Origin: Burkholderiales bacterium
GTDB lineage: Bacteria; Pseudomonadota; Gammaproteobacteria; Burkholderiales; Burkholderiaceae_C
Reading direction: 5' to 3'
DNA length: 43,547 bases
NCBI GenBank assembly: GCA_028868825.1
Contig: JAGWTU010000046.1
Location: 1 to 43,547 of the forward strand
Below, in pieces: positions 13,583-22,364 of the stretch. Position 1 is the first letter of the stretch. Each line of letters starts with the position of its first letter. The position numbers and the translations under genes are program-made. The notes beneath the pieces are model-generated. The model searched no databases. It saw only the letters and a program-made list of their open reading frames with translations, and was not told the DNA's origin.

Positions 13583-14811
13583 GCCGTGAGGGCAGGGCGG
13601 CCTTCGACGCGCTGCTCGCGGGCGGGCTGCTCGAAGGCGATCGCCGCGCCGTGGCGCGCGCGATCAGCCTGGTCGAGCGCGGCGAGGTCGCGCCGGACGT
13701 GGTGGCGCATGCGCTCGCGCCGCGGCTCGGGCGCGCGCATGTCGTCGGCGTCACCGGCGCGCCGGGCGCCGGCAAATCGACGCTGGTGCATGCGCTGCTC
13801 GGCGAATTGCTCAAGCTCGGGCGGCGCATCGCCGTCGTCGCGGTCGACCCCTCGAGCCCGATCAGCGGCGGCGCCGTGCTCGGCGACCGCGTGCGCATGG
13901 GCCGCCATGGCGAGCATGCCGATGTCTTCATCCGCTCGCTCGCCTCGCGCGGCCATGCCGGCGGGCTTTCGCGCTGCACGACCGAGGTCGTCGACCTGCT
14001 CGACGCCGCCGGTTTCGACACCGTCATCGTCGAGACCGTCGGCGCCGGCCAGGCCGAGGTCGACATCATGCGGCTGGCCGATACGCGCATCGTCGCCTGC
14101 CCGCCGGGGCTGGGCGACGCGGTGCAGGCGATCAAGGCCGGCATCCTCGAGATCGCCGACCTGCTGGTCGTCACCAAATCCGAATTGCCGGGCGCCGCGA
14201 CGACGCTGCGCGACTTGAAGGACATGCTGCCGCTGCGCTCGGCCGCCGTCGCGCATCCTGTCTCGGTGCTGCCGGTGAGCGCCATCGGCCGTGACGGCGG
14301 TGAAGTCGTCGAAGGCGGTGACGGCGTTGCCGAGCTGGCCGCGGCGATCGCCGCGCACCGCGAGGCGGTGGGCTGCGGCCGGCGCCTCGCGTTGCGCCGC
14401 GCGCCGGTCGCCGTCACCGACCCTGCGGCCCATGTGCGCGCGCTCGCCGCCGCCGATCCCTGCGCGGTGGCGCTGGGCATCGCCTGCACCGACGCCGGCG
14501 CCGGGCATGCGACGGTCGAGATGACGCTGACACCGCAGCACCTGAATTTCATGGGCGGCTGCCATGGCGGCGTGATCTTCACGCTGGCCGACACCGCCTT
14601 CGGCCTCGCGGCGAATTCGCATGGCCGCGTGGCGGCGGGGATCGATGCGCATATCACGTACCAGCATGCCGCCCGCGTCGGCGACCGGCTGGTCGCGCAG
14701 GCCACCGAATCCTCGGTGTCGCGCCGGCTCGGCTTCTACACGGTCCGCGTCTTCGTGCGTGACGGGCCGGTGATCTCGAACTTCACGGGGACCGTGGCGG
14801 TGAAGCGTTGA
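13579..14811 (+). CDS. MeaB-type GTPase chaperone fused to a PaaI-like thioesterase
   Basis: A 410-residue fusion. Residues 1-270 are a MeaB/ArgK G-protein with P-loop GAPGAGKS (60-67), VAVDPSSP (87-94) and ETVGAGQAE (152-160). The guanine-specificity motif normally NKxD reads TKSE (199-202). From about 285 to 410 a hotdog domain follows: NFMGGCHGGVIFTLADTAF has the PaaI signature, with probable catalytic Asp338 and NS.G after it. MeaB protects and loads B12 mutases; the thioesterase could release product or clear dead-end acyl-CoA. The usual C-terminal dimerisation arm of MeaB appears replaced. The ATG at 13579 overlaps the mutase stop (ATGA). Confidence 0.88.
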   Translation: MSREGRAAFDALLAGGLLEGDRRAVARAISLVERGEVAPDVVAHALAPRLGRAHVVGVTGAPGAGKSTLVHALLGELLKLGRRIAVVAVDPSSPISGGAVLGDRVRMGRHGEHADVFIRSLASRGHAGGLSRCTTEVVDLLDAAGFDTVIVETVGAGQAEVDIMRLADTRIVACPPGLGDAVQAIKAGILEIADLLVVTKSELPGAATTLRDLKDMLPLRSAAVAHPVSVLPVSAIGRDGGEVVEGGDGVAELAAAIAAHREAVGCGRRLALRRAPVAVTDPAAHVRALAAADPCAVALGIACTDAGAGHATVEMTLTPQHLNFMGGCHGGVIFTLADTAFGLAANSHGRVAAGIDAHITYQHAARVGDRLVAQATESSVSRRLGFYTVRVFVRDGPVISNFTGTVAVKR

Positions 14812-14884
14812 GATTCGACGCGGTGGAGGCAGGGATGGGCGCCTACACTGCCGCCACCGCGGATGGTCCGGCGGGGAGAATTCG

Positions 14885-15253
14885 ATGATCGGTTATGTGA
14901 CCCTGGGAACGAACGATCTCGCGCGCGCCGCTGCGTTCTACGATGCGCTGCTTGCCGAGATCGGTGCCAAGCGCGCCTACGAGAGCGAGCGCGGCATCGC
15001 CTGGAGCACCGGCCCCGACAAGCCGGGCGTCGGCGTCATGGCGCCGTACGACGGCAAGCCGGCGACGGTGGGCAATGGCGTGATGGTCGCGCTCGCGGTC
15101 GACAGCCGCGACAAGGTCGACCGCCTCTACGCCAAGGCGATGGCCCTGGGCGCGCGCGACGAAGGCCCGGCCGGTCCGCGCGGCGACGGCTTCTACGCCG
15201 GCTATTTCCGCGATCTAGACGGCAACAAGCTGAACGTCTTCTGCACGGGCTGA
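14885..15253 (+). CDS. VOC/glyoxalase superfamily protein
   Basis: A 122-residue single-module VOC protein: TLGTNDLARAAAFYDALLAE at the start and FYAGYFRDLDGNKLNVFC at the end, the two beta-alpha-beta units of the fold. Metal ligands cannot be assigned with certainty; the last Asn-Lys-Leu-Asn stretch lacks the usual terminal Glu. It may be an uncharacterised lyase or resistance-like protein. It sits 73 bp behind the mutase operon with its own GGGGAGA ribosome site, so co-transcription is possible. Confidence 0.8.
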   Translation: MIGYVTLGTNDLARAAAFYDALLAEIGAKRAYESERGIAWSTGPDKPGVGVMAPYDGKPATVGNGVMVALAVDSRDKVDRLYAKAMALGARDEGPAGPRGDGFYAGYFRDLDGNKLNVFCTG

Positions 15254-15308
15254 GGCGGCACCGCGCGCCTGCGCCGGCCGCCGCGCCCTCGGACGCCATC
15301 GGACGCCT

Positions 15309-16148
15309 TCACACGCCGGGCAGCGGCCCCAGCGCGGCGAATTCGCCGGGAGCCTTCGCCTTCCAGGCGCGGATCGCGCGATCCATCTCGTCGATGTCGA
15401 AGATCGCGCTCTGCAGCAGCGCCATCTGGTCGAGCGCGTCGGCTGTTCCGTGGTCGACGGCGTAATTCAGCGCGATCTTGCTGCCGGCGATGGCCAGCGG
15501 CGACTTCGCGGCGATGGCCGCGGCGGTCGTCATCGCCTGCGCCAGCGTCGCCGCCGCGTCGGGGAGCACGGCGTTGACGAGTCCGGCCGCCAGCGCGCGC
15601 CCGGCGTCCAGGCGCTCACCGGTGTAGGCCATCTCGCGCGCGATGCCCGGCGGCACGATCTTCGGCAGCCGCTGCAGGATGCCGAGGTCGGCGGCCATGC
15701 CGATGTGGATCTCCTGCAGCGTGAAGAAGGCGTCGGCGGCGCAATAGCGCAGGTCACACGCGGCCGCGAGGTCGAGCGCGCCGCCGATGCAGCCGCCCTG
15801 GATCGCCGCGATCACCGGGAAGCGTGCCGTCTCCAGCGCGTCGAAGCATTGCATCAGCCGGCGCAGGCCGTCGCGGAAGGCCAGGCGCGAGCGCGCACTG
15901 GCGGTGTCGAGCATCGGCATCGTGCCGCCGGCGAAGACCTCGAGCGCCATGCCGGCGCTGAAATGGCGGCCCGTCGACGAGATCACGAGGCAGCGCACCG
16001 CGCCCTCGTCGTTCATCGCCTGCACGGCGTCGCGCAGTGCCGGGAAGAACGGCGGGGCCATCGTGTTCAGCCGCTCGGGGCGGTTGAGTTCGAGCCGGGC
16101 CACGCCGTCGGCGCCGATCTCGACGCGGAAGTAGTCGCTGCTGTTCAT
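15309..16148 (-). CDS. Crotonase family protein, dienoyl-CoA isomerase type
   Basis: A 279-residue enoyl-CoA hydratase/isomerase family protein. The oxyanion-hole segments are FSAGMALEV (about 63-71) and GGCIGGALDLA. In the stretch LDLAAACDLRYC...FTLQEIHIGMAADLGILQRLPK the three acids of delta3,5-delta2,4-dienoyl-CoA isomerase (Asp176, Glu196, Asp204 of the rat enzyme, from memory) all have counterparts. The isomerase call therefore fits better than hydratase. It is the last gene of the transcript that starts at 23339, 58 bp behind the tautomerase. Its substrate in an aromatic pathway is not obvious. Confidence 0.8.
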   Translation of the reverse strand: MNSSDYFRVEIGADGVARLELNRPERLNTMAPPFFPALRDAVQAMNDEGAVRCLVISSTGRHFSAGMALEVFAGGTMPMLDTASARSRLAFRDGLRRLMQCFDALETARFPVIAAIQGGCIGGALDLAAACDLRYCAADAFFTLQEIHIGMAADLGILQRLPKIVPPGIAREMAYTGERLDAGRALAAGLVNAVLPDAAATLAQAMTTAAAIAAKSPLAIAGSKIALNYAVDHGTADALDQMALLQSAIFDIDEMDRAIRAWKAKAPGEFAALGPLPGV

Positions 16149-16206
16149 CGCGCCAGCATAGCGTGAACGGCAGCACCGGCGCCGCCGTCGGCGCCGGGTT
16201 CGCTCG

Positions 16207-16398
16207 TCAGCGCCCGAGGTCCTTTGCCGGCACGCCGGCGATGCCCCAGTTCTGCTTCGGTATGTCGTGGATCCAGACGCGCACGTTCTCCTTGGGTGCG
16301 CCGATGGCCTCGACGATCGCGGCGGTGACCTTCTCGATCACCGCCTTCTTCTGCTCGTCGGTGCGGCCTTCGAGCATGTAGAGCTGTGCAAATGGCAT
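16207..16398 (-). CDS. dmpI: 4-oxalocrotonate tautomerase (2-hydroxymuconate tautomerase)
   Basis: A 63-residue protein. After Met removal Pro1 is the catalytic base; Arg11 and Arg39 are both present, and position 50, usually Phe, is Trp. This is the standard 4-oxalocrotonate tautomerase set. It converts 2-hydroxymuconate to 2-oxo-3-hexenedioate, between dehydrogenase DmpC and decarboxylase DmpH. It is separated from the other meta-pathway genes by about 9 kb and lies in the envelope-module transcript, 34 bp behind DUF1329. GGAG precedes the start. Confidence 0.92.
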   Translation of the reverse strand: MPFAQLYMLEGRTDEQKKAVIEKVTAAIVEAIGAPKENVRVWIHDIPKQNWGIAGVPAKDLGR

Positions 16399-16432
16399 GG
16401 GTGGCTCCTAATGTGGTCGCTGCGGGCCGACC

Positions 16433-17740
16433 TCAGTCGCCCCCGCGCAGGTTCTGCACCTGGAACAGGCTGGGCGGGTTCTTCTGGAATCCGACCTGGC
16501 CCTTGAACTGGCCCGTCGTGCAATGCTTGGACTGGATGTCGATCATCGAGAACGCGTCGTCGATGCCGATGCCCGCGCCCTTGTTCATCGCCAGATGGTG
16601 GTCGGCGTGCGACTTGCCGACCGACCAGACCTTCCACAGCTCGCCCTTGCGGTCGTAGATCTCGATCGCGCCGTTGAGGTTCTGCAGCTGGCTGTCCATG
16701 TAGAACACGCGCTTGGAGATCGGATGCCCCGGATTGACCGGCGTCGCCTCGACGACATGGACCTTGCGCAACTGGTAGCTGCCCTGGAAGAAGCAGCCGC
16801 CCTGGCCGCCGAAGCTGACGTACTTGTAGCCCTCGGGATCCTTGAACTCGTCGCTGAGCGCCAACTCGTCGTGGTTCCACATCGGCAGCAGGATGTTGCG
16901 CGTGCCCTTGTACGTCCACTTCATGTCCGAGACGCGGCCGTTGTAGCCCTCGAAGTCCTCGATCATCAGGTCCGAACCGAGGAAGGCATCGGTCGCCTGC
17001 CCGGTCGCCAGCCGGCGCACGCGGCGCTGGAAGCCGAGATAGAGGTAGGCGTCGTCGATCTTCTGGTCATCCTCGTAGCGCTGGATCAGCAGCTGCGTGT
17101 TCTTCAGGTCCTCGGGCGCGTCGACCTTCATGTAGATCGCGCGGTAGAGGTTCGAGGGGTTCGGCAGCACCTCGGGCACCGGCGCATCCTTGACGCGGTG
17201 TTTGATGTTCAGGAAATGGAATTCGGTCTTGATCGTGCGCTCGACCTGGCCGCTGGCCATGTTGCGGTATTTCCACCAGAAGGGGCTGATGGCGGCGTTG
17301 TCGCCCCAGTTGACGCCGTATTTGTAATTCCAGGCCAGTTTCTCGCCGGCGCGCGGGTCCTTGGCATCGGGGTCCTCGGGGAAGGGGCGGCCCGAGACAT
17401 AGCCCTCGAGGTCGCCGTTCTTCGGCCCCAGCTTGGCCTTGTTGAGGTTCGCCCGCGTCGCGTCGATATAGGCCTTCGTCAGGTTGAAGTCGCTGCTGGC
17501 GCCGACCTTCAGCTCGACCAGTCCTTCCTTGACGACCTTGTAGGTGCCGACGGCCAGGATGTCCTTGAACTGCTCGACATTGGCCTTGCTGATCGTCATG
17601 CCGGGCGTCAGCCCCGGAAAGCTCGGGAAGCCGTTCTTGTACGGCAGGAAGGTCCTGTCGATGTCGGCTTCGGTGGCCGCCACGGCCGAGCCGATGACGC
17701 CGAGCAGCGCGAGGGTGGAAATCAGTTTCGTTGCTTGCAT
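16433..17740 (-). CDS. DUF1329 family periplasmic/outer-membrane-associated protein
   Basis: A 435-residue protein with a signal peptide (MQATKLISTLALLGVIGSAVAA). The mature part has features of DUF1329: LPYKNGFPSFPGLTPGMTI near the start, a middle W.YK.G...LLP motif and many Trp/Tyr residues. It is thought to have a LolB-like lipid-binding fold. The start at 17740 has GGAGAA upstream; an ATG five codons earlier has none. It stands 19 bp behind the DUF1302 gene. DUF1329, DUF1302 and MMPL proteins recur together in bacteria that use hydrophobic substrates, which suggests a shared transport role. Confidence 0.85.
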   Translation of the reverse strand: MQATKLISTLALLGVIGSAVAATEADIDRTFLPYKNGFPSFPGLTPGMTISKANVEQFKDILAVGTYKVVKEGLVELKVGASSDFNLTKAYIDATRANLNKAKLGPKNGDLEGYVSGRPFPEDPDAKDPRAGEKLAWNYKYGVNWGDNAAISPFWWKYRNMASGQVERTIKTEFHFLNIKHRVKDAPVPEVLPNPSNLYRAIYMKVDAPEDLKNTQLLIQRYEDDQKIDDAYLYLGFQRRVRRLATGQATDAFLGSDLMIEDFEGYNGRVSDMKWTYKGTRNILLPMWNHDELALSDEFKDPEGYKYVSFGGQGGCFFQGSYQLRKVHVVEATPVNPGHPISKRVFYMDSQLQNLNGAIEIYDRKGELWKVWSVGKSHADHHLAMNKGAGIGIDDAFSMIDIQSKHCTTGQFKGQVGFQKNPPSLFQVQNLRGGD

Positions 17741-17759
17741 GGGGGTTCTCCGCAATCGA

Positions 17760-19910
17760 TCAGAATTTGTAGCGCAGCGAGAAGATCAGCTCGTTTTCCT
17801 TCCAGGCCGCGCCGATCGGCCCGGCGCGGAAGCGGCCCAGCGGCTCGAAGCCGCCGACGCCGGCCGATGCCGGCTGCAGCGTCTGGCCGACATAGGTCGT
17901 GTAGGGCGCATAGGGGTTGCACGAGCGGCAATCGTCGAAGGCCCAGTTGCTGTTGCCGGACTTGGTCTTGATGTTGGCGCCGAGGGTCAGCTTGAGGGCG
18001 TCGCTGAACAGCCATTCGATCGACGGCGCGTAGACGGCGGCCTTGGCCTTGAAGTCGTAAGCGGTGATCAGCTGCGGGCTCAGCCGGTCGTTCATCAGGA
18101 AGGCCTTGATGAGCAGCGTGCCGGTGTAGCTGTCCTTCCAGTCCGGCATCCCGACCGGCCCGTACAGCCCCTGGCTGACCTGGTGATCGAAGATATGCTG
18201 GTAGAAGATCTGCGCCGAGAACAGCGTCGTGCGGTTCGGGTTGATGAAGTCGACGAAGGTCGGCCGGTCGATGCCGATCACCGAGCGGAATACCTTGTTG
18301 CTCGAATAGAGCTCGGGTCGCGCCGTGTTCGAGAATTCCTCGCCCTTGGTCATCGCCGCCTCGAGCCGGAACGCCGCCTTGGCCGCCTCGGACTGGAAGT
18401 CCAGCGAGCCGCCGATCATGTTGACGCGCGGGAACACCATGTCGAAGGCGATCAGCCGGTTCGTCGTGATGCCCTGGGCCGGGCCCGAGAAAGGCGAGGT
18501 GTTGCCGATGCCGCCGGTGAACGGATTGGTCGCGACATTGAAGGCATGCAGCGACGGCAGCTGCGAGCGGTAGGTCATCGCGTTGAGCGAGAACGACAGC
18601 CCGTCCTTCGAGACGCCCTCGAACTTGATGCCGAGCTGGGTGTTCTTCAGGCTCCACTCGGGCAGGATGACGTTGCGGATGCCGATCTGCCCGGCGCCGA
18701 AATTGGTCGCGAACCAGGGCCCGGTGCCGGGTCCCGGCGTGCCGGGTGCCGACAGCGGCGCGAAGTTGGCGACCGTGCCGCCGTTGTCCCACAGGTTCTT
18801 CATGCCGCGGAAGAAACAGCCGGCGTCGAGGATGACGTTGGCCGTGCCGCATTGGCCGAGGTTGTTCGGGCGGAAGCGGTCGAAATTCCAGACGACCTGC
18901 AGATTCGCGTCCTGCAGGCTGTCGGTGGCGCCCATGCGGTATTCGCCCTGGGCTATCCACATGGGGATGCGGATGTCCTGCAGCTCGTCGTAGATGTTGT
19001 TGCGCGAATAGTCGACCGGATTGACGACGTCGAGCACGCGGAACAGGTCGGTGCGTCCCCAGACGACCTGCTGGCGGCCGAGCTTGACGAACAGGCTCGA
19101 GTTCTCGCCGACGGGTATCGAATTCGTGACATAGAGCTCGCGCAGGAAATCGGCATGCTTGTCGAATTCCGGGTTCTCGAGTTCGGCCGCGGTCAGGTTG
19201 CCGTAGCCGCCGAAATCGGCGCAGCCGCGCGAATCGACATTGCAAGGCCGCACCGGCACCGCGAAGGCGACGCCGCCATCGGTGTTGTGCCAGCGGTCGC
19301 CGAGCACGCGCAGGCCCGCGCCCGAGCCGTAGGAGGCCGGCGGTGTGTTGGGATGGGCGTAATTCGGGTCGACGAACTTGTTGATGCCGGGGCCGCCGGC
19401 CGGGCCGCCGAGATTGGGCAGGCCGGCACCGGCCTCGATCGCGTCGACGACGGTGAAACCGACGCCGCCGCCGTAGGGCACGGTGGCGCCGAGGTTCAGC
19501 GGCGGCAGTCCGAGCCCGGCCGCCGCGGCGACGGGGCCGGCGGTGTTCTGCAGCCGCACGTCGGCGGCCGATTGGCTGCCCGCCTCCTTGCCGAACTGCT
19601 TCGAATTCAGCTGGTAGACGAGATCGTCGGTGCCGCGCAGCGTGCCGTGGAAACGCCAGCCGTGATCGAGCTGCTTGTCGGCCTGGAGCTGGAGCGTGTT
19701 GCGGAACTTCGACAGCCCGACGGTCTTGCCGGTGTTGTCCTTGCCGCGGTAATGCGTGTCGTTCTCGTAGGTGATGTCGACCTTCCAGGGGTCGAGTTCC
19801 TGCGCCGCCGCATGCTGCGGTGCCAGCGCGGCACCGGCCGCGACGGCGGCTGCCGCCAGCGCCACGCGCCGCCGGCCTTGCGCGATCCCGTTCGTTCTCC
19901 TCATCGCCAT
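17760..19910 (-). CDS. DUF1302 family outer membrane protein
   Basis: A 716-residue protein with a signal peptide (about 1-36, ending HAAAQ). A long beta-rich body follows, with many aromatic-bounded strands and a terminal IFSLRYKF, the C-terminal Phe typical of outer-membrane barrels. It matches the DUF1302 family by layout (early KVDITYENDTHYRGKDN, KLGRQQVVWGRTDLFRVLD in the middle). AGGAGAC precedes the ATG at 19910. It probably forms an outer-membrane channel for the module. It is 41 bp behind the MMPL gene and 19 bp before DUF1329. Confidence 0.87.
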   Translation of the reverse strand: MAMRRTNGIAQGRRRVALAAAAVAAGAALAPQHAAAQELDPWKVDITYENDTHYRGKDNTGKTVGLSKFRNTLQLQADKQLDHGWRFHGTLRGTDDLVYQLNSKQFGKEAGSQSAADVRLQNTAGPVAAAAGLGLPPLNLGATVPYGGGVGFTVVDAIEAGAGLPNLGGPAGGPGINKFVDPNYAHPNTPPASYGSGAGLRVLGDRWHNTDGGVAFAVPVRPCNVDSRGCADFGGYGNLTAAELENPEFDKHADFLRELYVTNSIPVGENSSLFVKLGRQQVVWGRTDLFRVLDVVNPVDYSRNNIYDELQDIRIPMWIAQGEYRMGATDSLQDANLQVVWNFDRFRPNNLGQCGTANVILDAGCFFRGMKNLWDNGGTVANFAPLSAPGTPGPGTGPWFATNFGAGQIGIRNVILPEWSLKNTQLGIKFEGVSKDGLSFSLNAMTYRSQLPSLHAFNVATNPFTGGIGNTSPFSGPAQGITTNRLIAFDMVFPRVNMIGGSLDFQSEAAKAAFRLEAAMTKGEEFSNTARPELYSSNKVFRSVIGIDRPTFVDFINPNRTTLFSAQIFYQHIFDHQVSQGLYGPVGMPDWKDSYTGTLLIKAFLMNDRLSPQLITAYDFKAKAAVYAPSIEWLFSDALKLTLGANIKTKSGNSNWAFDDCRSCNPYAPYTTYVGQTLQPASAGVGGFEPLGRFRAGPIGAAWKENELIFSLRYKF

Positions 19911-19951
19911 GTCTCCTGGTTGAATGTTTGGCCGTGACGTCGGGCGCCCGC

Positions 19952-22348
19952 TCATGCGAGCACCACGTCCTCTTCGATGACACCTTCCTCGTCGAAATGC
20001 GTGGCCACGACGAAATGCGGCTTGAAGACCACGCACCAGGCCGGCACGATCAGGATCGCGGCGACGGCGTTGACGATCAGCATGAAAGACAGCAGCAGCG
20101 CCGCGTCGGACTGGAAGCGCAGGTCCGAGAGGAAGACCCAGAGGATCACGCCCGCGGTCAGCGTCACGGCGGTGAACGAAACGGCGTAGCCGGTCGTCGC
20201 GACCGCGGCCACCGCGGCCTTGCGGATGTCGTGCAGGCCGGCCATCTCCTCGCGGATGCGGTCCATGAAATAGACCGCGTAATCGATGCCGACGCCGACG
20301 CCGATCATGATCACCGGCACCGTGTTGACGCTGATGCCGATGCCCTTCCAGGCCATGTACGCATAGGACATCACGGTGGCGAACAGCATCGGCAACACCA
20401 TCAGCCAGCCGGCATGCAGCGACTGGTAATAGACCGTGACGAGCAGGAAGGCCAGCAGCATCACCATCGGCACCAGCAGCAGGTGGTCGGCGTGCAGCGC
20501 CTCGTTGGCGGCGGCGGTGACGCCGACGATGCCGCCGCCGACGCGGATCGACAGCCCCGGCACGGTGGCCGCGATCTGCCGGCCGGCGTCCTCGGCCATC
20601 GCGACGGCGCGCACGATGGTGTCGGCCTGGTGGTCCTTGTAGAAGAACACCATGTCGGCCTCGTTCTCGTCGGCATTGACGAATTCCTTGAGCGCGCCGG
20701 GGATCGGGCTCGAGGCGAGGTAGGCGAACATCAGGCCGCCGATCTCGGCGCCGGTCTCGGGCAGCTGCATCCAGCGCGGGTCGTCGTTGTGCGTGAGGCG
20801 GTTGACGACGCGGACGACGGCGGGAATGGCCTTGCTGCCGCCGAGCGCCGGATCGTCGAGCATGCGCGCCTGGAAGGCCTCGATCGCGTGCATCACCTCG
20901 GGCTGCTTGATGCGGCCCTTCTCGGCCGTGCGGGCGACGACATGCAGTTCCTCCGAGCCGGGGAAGAGCTGGTTGATCGCCCGCGTCGAGACGTTGTAGT
21001 CGTGGTTGGCGTGCAGGATCGGCGAGCCGGGCTCGGATTCGCCGATCTGCAGCTTCGACGCCGAGATCGCGCCGGCCACCATCGCCAGCGCCGAGAGCAG
21101 GAGGATCGTCGTCGCGCCGCTGTTCGTGCCGCCGCTGTGGCGCATCGCGGTGGCCAGGAAGTTGCGCACGCCGGCGTTCTTGTTGACCGTCGTCTTCGGC
21201 TGCGGCAGCACGGTCAGCGCCAGCGGCACCATGAAGTGCACCGTGAAGATCACCGAGAAGGCCCAGAATCCGGCCGAGATGCCGAGCTTGAGGTTGAACG
21301 GCGCGGCGCCCAGCACCATCACCGCGATGCCGACGGCGTCGACGATGATGGCCAGCGATCCGGGCCTGAACAGCGCATCGAGCGCGTTGCGCGCCGCCTT
21401 GCGGCCGTTGTGCGTGACCTGCAGTTCCTCGTAATAGCGCGCCACCAGCTGCACGCCGTGCGAGGTCGCGCGGGCCGCGATCAGGAACGGGATCGGCATC
21501 GACAGCGGCTCTAGGTTGAAGCCGACCCAGGCCATGAACCCCAGGCCCCAGATCGACGACAGCGCGATGCCCAGCAGCGGCAGCACGATGCCGTACAGGC
21601 GCCTGAAATACAGCGTCAGCAGCAGCGTCAGCAGCGCCAGCGTCCAGATCAGGATCGAGATGATCTGGCCGAGATAGGTGTAGACCCAGCCGGTGAGCAC
21701 CGGGTTGCCGGTGACATAGACGTGGTAGCCGGGTTGGCTGACGGCGGCGCGCACCTTCTGCAGCGCCGCGAAGGTGGCGGCGTAATCGATCTCGCCCTCG
21801 TTGAGCTGGGCGCGGATCAGCGCCGCCTTCATGTCGGGCGACACCAGCAGGCCGAAGACACGCGGGTCGGCCTGCACCTGCTTCTGCAGCCGCGCCAGCT
21901 CGTCGGTCGTGCGGTGGCTCTTGCGCGGGTCGTAATACGACTCCGACGCGAAATTGCCGTCGGCCGTGACGTACACGCGGCGCGCCGTGCGGTGCGTCAG
22001 GCTGGCCACCAGGTTGTGGTTGACGCCGGGCAGGTTGTCGATGCCCTGGGTGGCCTGGGCGACGAGGTCGAGCGTGCGGTCGTTGAACACCGTGCCCTGG
22101 TCGACCTCGACCGCCATCACGATCATGTTGGCGCCGCCGAAGCTTTCCTTGATCTCGTTGTAGGTCTGGATATAGGGATGCTTCTGCGGCAGCAGGTCGG
22201 CGAAATCGGTGTAGATGCGCAGCGCAGGCAGCCGCGTCGCGAAGACCAGGGTCACGGCCAGGATCAGGCCGAGGACGATCTTCGGATTCGCGAAGATCCA
22301 TTCCTCGCCGAGCACGAGGCGGTGGGTGATGCGCTTGCGCAGGGTCAT
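19952..22348 (-). CDS. MMPL/RND family transporter
   Basis: A 798-residue inner-membrane protein with the RND plan: one N-terminal helix (about 23-43), a periplasmic loop beginning YTDFADLLPQKHPY, a block of five to six helices, a second large loop (about 415-620) and a final six-helix block. VIMIGVGVGIDYAVYFMDR in the second block is the usual MMPL helix-4 region with the conserved acidic residue. Such proteins export lipids or move hydrophobic molecules with proton flow. Flanking envelope genes suggest it is the energised part of a transport system for the aromatic substrate or a membrane lipid. Confidence 0.9.
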   Translation of the reverse strand: MTLRKRITHRLVLGEEWIFANPKIVLGLILAVTLVFATRLPALRIYTDFADLLPQKHPYIQTYNEIKESFGGANMIVMAVEVDQGTVFNDRTLDLVAQATQGIDNLPGVNHNLVASLTHRTARRVYVTADGNFASESYYDPRKSHRTTDELARLQKQVQADPRVFGLLVSPDMKAALIRAQLNEGEIDYAATFAALQKVRAAVSQPGYHVYVTGNPVLTGWVYTYLGQIISILIWTLALLTLLLTLYFRRLYGIVLPLLGIALSSIWGLGFMAWVGFNLEPLSMPIPFLIAARATSHGVQLVARYYEELQVTHNGRKAARNALDALFRPGSLAIIVDAVGIAVMVLGAAPFNLKLGISAGFWAFSVIFTVHFMVPLALTVLPQPKTTVNKNAGVRNFLATAMRHSGGTNSGATTILLLSALAMVAGAISASKLQIGESEPGSPILHANHDYNVSTRAINQLFPGSEELHVVARTAEKGRIKQPEVMHAIEAFQARMLDDPALGGSKAIPAVVRVVNRLTHNDDPRWMQLPETGAEIGGLMFAYLASSPIPGALKEFVNADENEADMVFFYKDHQADTIVRAVAMAEDAGRQIAATVPGLSIRVGGGIVGVTAAANEALHADHLLLVPMVMLLAFLLVTVYYQSLHAGWLMVLPMLFATVMSYAYMAWKGIGISVNTVPVIMIGVGVGIDYAVYFMDRIREEMAGLHDIRKAAVAAVATTGYAVSFTAVTLTAGVILWVFLSDLRFQSDAALLLSFMLIVNAVAAILIVPAWCVVFKPHFVVATHFDEEGVIEEDVVLA

Positions 22349-22364
22349 GGCGTTCCAGGAGAAA

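Noticed and set aside
14885..15253. Methylmalonyl-CoA epimerase partner of the mutase
   Set aside because: The VOC protein is a short single-module type without the epimerase metal-ligand pattern, and the mutase does not look like a methylmalonyl-CoA enzyme.
17760..22301. A 1513-codon open frame on the minus strand spanning DUF1302 and most of the MMPL gene
   Set aside because: Only the part from 19910 to 17760 is real (DUF1302). The upstream part is an out-of-frame reading of the MMPL gene, rich in Arg/Pro/Ala as expected from very high GC, and the DUF1302 start has its own ribosome site and signal peptide.
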